NCBI GenBank assembly: GCA_963827155.1
Contig: CAWGZV010000002.1
Span: 3,472,001-3,536,000 of the forward strand
Origin: UTCFX2 sp963827155
GTDB lineage: Bacteria > Chloroflexota > Anaerolineae > Anaerolineales > UBA4823
Reading direction: 5' to 3'
Length of the DNA: 64,000 bases
Part shown: one piece after another, positions 62,153 through 64,000 of the stretch
How positions within the stretch are numbered: position 1 is the first letter of the stretch
Layout of the letters: each line of letters starts with the position of its first letter
The notes under the pieces: model-generated
What the model was told of the DNA's origin: nothing
The model's input: only the letters and a program-made list of their open reading frames with translations
The model's database searches: none
Made by a program: the position numbers and the translations under genes

Positions 62153-63694
62153 ATGTCTGCGAACTCCGCATCCCCTTTTTCCCGCCGCGATTTTCTCAAA
62201 GCCTCCCTGTCGGTCACCCTGGCTGGCATGCTCCCCCGCCTGGACCTCGCCGCCGGTCACACTCCGCTCCAATCTTCAGCCCCCCCTAACATCATATTTG
62301 TGCTCTTCGATGCCCTCTCAGCCCGCAACCTCTCGCTCTACGGCTACCCCCGCCTCACCAGCCCCAACCTGGAGCGATTTGCATCCTCCTCCACGGTCTA
62401 CCACAACCACCACGCTGCCGGCAACTACACCACACCGTCTACTGCCTCGCTCTTCACCGGCGTCTACCCCTGGACTCATCACGCCTACAACCTTAGCGGA
62501 TTGATCAGTCCCTGGGTCCAGCCTCACAACATCTTCGACCTGCTCGGAGATGCCTATTTCCAGGCTGCCTTTGCCCAGAACACTTTCGCCGATATGCTCC
62601 TTTATCAATTCCAGGACAGCCTCGACCTGCATAAATCGGTCGACCGCTTCAGCCTTGCCGGGCGGACTTTCTACGACCACCTCACCCGGCAGCGACGCGA
62701 TCATGGGCATGAAGAGCATGGACCAGTTCCTTTTCAAACGCGAGGAGGCTCACGGCTCCCTTTTCTTCTCGATCTTCAACGACCTGGCAACTCAGATCGG
62801 CTACAAGCTCCAGACCGCCCGGCTTAAGGAGATCTACCCCAGCGGACCTCCCCGACTGGCAAATACGGACGTCTATTTTGAGCTCAGCGAAGTGATGACC
62901 GGCGTGATGTCCCTGCTGGACAGGCTTCCTGTACCTTCATTTAGCTATCTTCATTTCATGCCGCCCCATATGCCTTACGTCCCCGCCCGCGAGTTTACCG
63001 GACTTTTCGATGACGGCTGGGCTCCGCCTCCCAAGAAAAAGCACCGCCTCGCCCCGGGTGTCTCGCAAGAACGCCTGGAGGACCTGCGCACTTCCTATGA
63101 CGAATTCGTTGCGAATCTGGATGCTGAGTTTGGCCGCCTAACGGACTATTTGGAGCGCAGCGGGCGGATGGAGGACAGCTATGTGATCTTTACCTCCGAC
63201 CACGGTGAATATTTCGACGCGGCGTCTCGGGCCATTCTACCCCGCTGCTCTTCGAGCCAGGAATCCAGGTGCCGCTGGTCATCCATGCCCCTCGCCAGTC
63301 TATCCGCCAGGATATTTCCGCCCTCACCAGCAACGTTGACCTGCTCCCAACGCTTGCATCCATCGCCGGTGTGCCGCTCCCCGACTGGTGTGAAGGCCAA
63401 CCTCTACCCGGTATCAATGGGGCTGAGGTTTCTGAACGTGATGTTTTTGTCCTAGAAGCCAAAGCAAACCCTGCCTACGGCCCGCTCCGTAAAGCCTCTC
63501 TGGCGCTTTTGCGCGGCCCGTATAAGCTTGTTCACTATTTGGGCTACAAATATTACCCCGATAATTACGAATTCTACGACCTCGCCAACGACCCCGAAGA
63601 GCTCCAAAACCAATATCCAGATCACCCGGCATCCCAGGAGCTGAAGACCGATCTCGACCAGCGCCTGGCAGAGATCAACCAGCCGTTTGGGTAG
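62153..63694 (+). CDS. Tat-exported sulfatase/phosphotransferase-superfamily protein (two frame breaks)
   Basis: A 513-residue protein when one base is removed from CCC at 62685-62687 and one is restored at 63217. The N-terminus SRRDFLKASLSVTLAGML is a twin-arginine export signal. Core motifs: FVLFDALSARNLSLYGYPRL (first metal Asp), AGNYTTPSTASLFTG, and FTSDHGE then GHSTPLLFEPGIQVPLVIHA after the second break. Where true sulfatases have C/S-x-P-x-R, this has TTPST, so formylglycine chemistry is unlikely and a Thr-nucleophile phosphotransferase/hydrolase (LtaS/EptA-like) is more plausible. Final C-terminal domain: DLANDPEELQNQ. Confidence 0.8.
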
Positions 63695-63788
63695 GTCCTC
63701 TCGCGGAACCTTTAATAAGACCCCTTTAACTTAAATAGGAATGTGAGACTTTACCTTGTGCTTTCCCCCTCCGCCTGAAAGCGCCTGG

Positions 63789-64000
63789 TTAATTCACCCC
63801 AAAATACTGGATTCGCTCAGCGGCATCCACCAAATCGATCTCGCCTTCTGATCCTGCTTCGCCCTGCCCGTCCGGGATTGGCAACTCGCCTTCCACCATC
63901 AGGCAGGTCAGGGTCTTTATGACCCCGGGGATCGGCTGGATTTCATGTTCGACGATCCGGCCGATATGATTGAGATCCTCTGCTTCAATCCTTGCCACCG
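63789..64000 (-). CDS. Lrp/AsnC ligand-binding-like protein (5' end beyond window)
   Basis: The reading frame enters from the right edge and ends at 63789. About 70 C-terminal residues are visible: ARIEAEDLNHIGRIVEHEIQ, then PIPGVIKTLTCLMVEGELP. The pattern fits the end of a RAM/AsnC effector domain. Whether a DNA-binding domain is present lies outside the window. Confidence 0.6.
   Translation of the reverse strand, partial: VARIEAEDLNHIGRIVEHEIQPIPGVIKTLTCLMVEGELPIPDGQGEAGSEGEIDLVDAAERIQYFGVN

Noticed and set aside
1..64000. tRNA or rRNA genes
   Set aside because: No cloverleaf-like sequences or conserved rRNA segments were noticed in the intergenic regions; no scanning program could be run.

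Overview
The window looks like chromosomal DNA of an uncultured bacterium. Gene styles (NurA/HerA pair, BMP-type nucleoside importer, double-domain flavoproteins, PMP-like beta-helix surface protein, Tat-exported sulfatase-fold enzyme) would fit Chloroflexota of the Anaerolineae type, but this is inference from gene content, not a database match. Coding density is high and most genes are GC-rich. An AT-rich stretch (about 2.9-5.5 kb) stands out as foreign. At least 17 single-base frame breaks, mostly in short homopolymers, interrupt otherwise well-conserved genes. This suggests uncorrected sequencing or assembly indels as much as real gene decay.

Layout. 1-2.8 kb: housekeeping/accessory genes (SDR, sucrase/ferredoxin-like protein, methyltransferase, ferritin). 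3.06-5.43 kb: a restriction-modification pair (TdeIII-like nuclease and DNA methyltransferase), each with one frame break. 5.55-6.25 kb: an AbiEii-type toxin/partner remnant next to a duplicated HerA tail. 6.26-9.98 kb: a HerA ATPase / HAS-barrel-like / NurA nuclease operon. 10.07 kb: a GNAT acetyltransferase.

11.4-56.4 kb is one large catabolic island. On the + strand: LLM flavin oxidoreductase, opine-dehydrogenase-family protein and amidohydrolase (11.4-14.9 kb). On the - strand, a roughly 21 kb gene train (36.8 down to 15.6 kb) encodes a molybdenum hydroxylase large subunit, a two-domain Fe-S-flavoprotein-like protein, a complete BMP-family ABC importer whose binding protein is internally duplicated, SDR, RraA-like protein, molybdenum-hydroxylase FAD and [2Fe-2S] subunits, a TIM-barrel isomerase, an LLM oxidoreductase, a cytosine-deaminase-like hydrolase, a second Fe-S-fused xanthine-dehydrogenase-like enzyme and a YgeW-like carbamoyltransferase. 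An IclR regulator (37.7 kb) and an Old-Yellow-Enzyme oxidoreductase (38.5 kb) separate this from a + strand run: dihydropyrimidinase/hydantoinase, SsnA-like deaminase, PreT-PreA-like dihydropyrimidine dehydrogenase, a second two-domain flavoprotein, an ECF importer (S, fused AA', T), a three-part DAO/HcnA/HcnB-like dehydrogenase, a UroD-family protein, small VOC and alpha-beta-barrel proteins and a PfkB sugar kinase.

Together these genes are consistent with import and largely oxygen-independent breakdown of one or more N-heterocycles (purine, pyrimidine or hydantoin-like): hydroxylation by Mo enzymes, ring reduction by PreTA, deamination and ring opening by amidohydrolases, and carbamoyl recovery by the carbamoyltransferase. 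The true substrate cannot be read from the sequence. A repeated GTGAAAC element sits at three promoter regions (IclR gene, OYE/hydantoinase divergent promoters, flavoprotein-ECF operon) and may be the regulator's binding site.

56.6-64 kb: a beta-helix surface protein broken by five frame changes, membrane proteins, a TfoX-N protein, a GNAT protein, a Tat-exported sulfatase-superfamily protein and the end of an Lrp/AsnC-like domain. No rRNA, tRNA or CRISPR array was seen.
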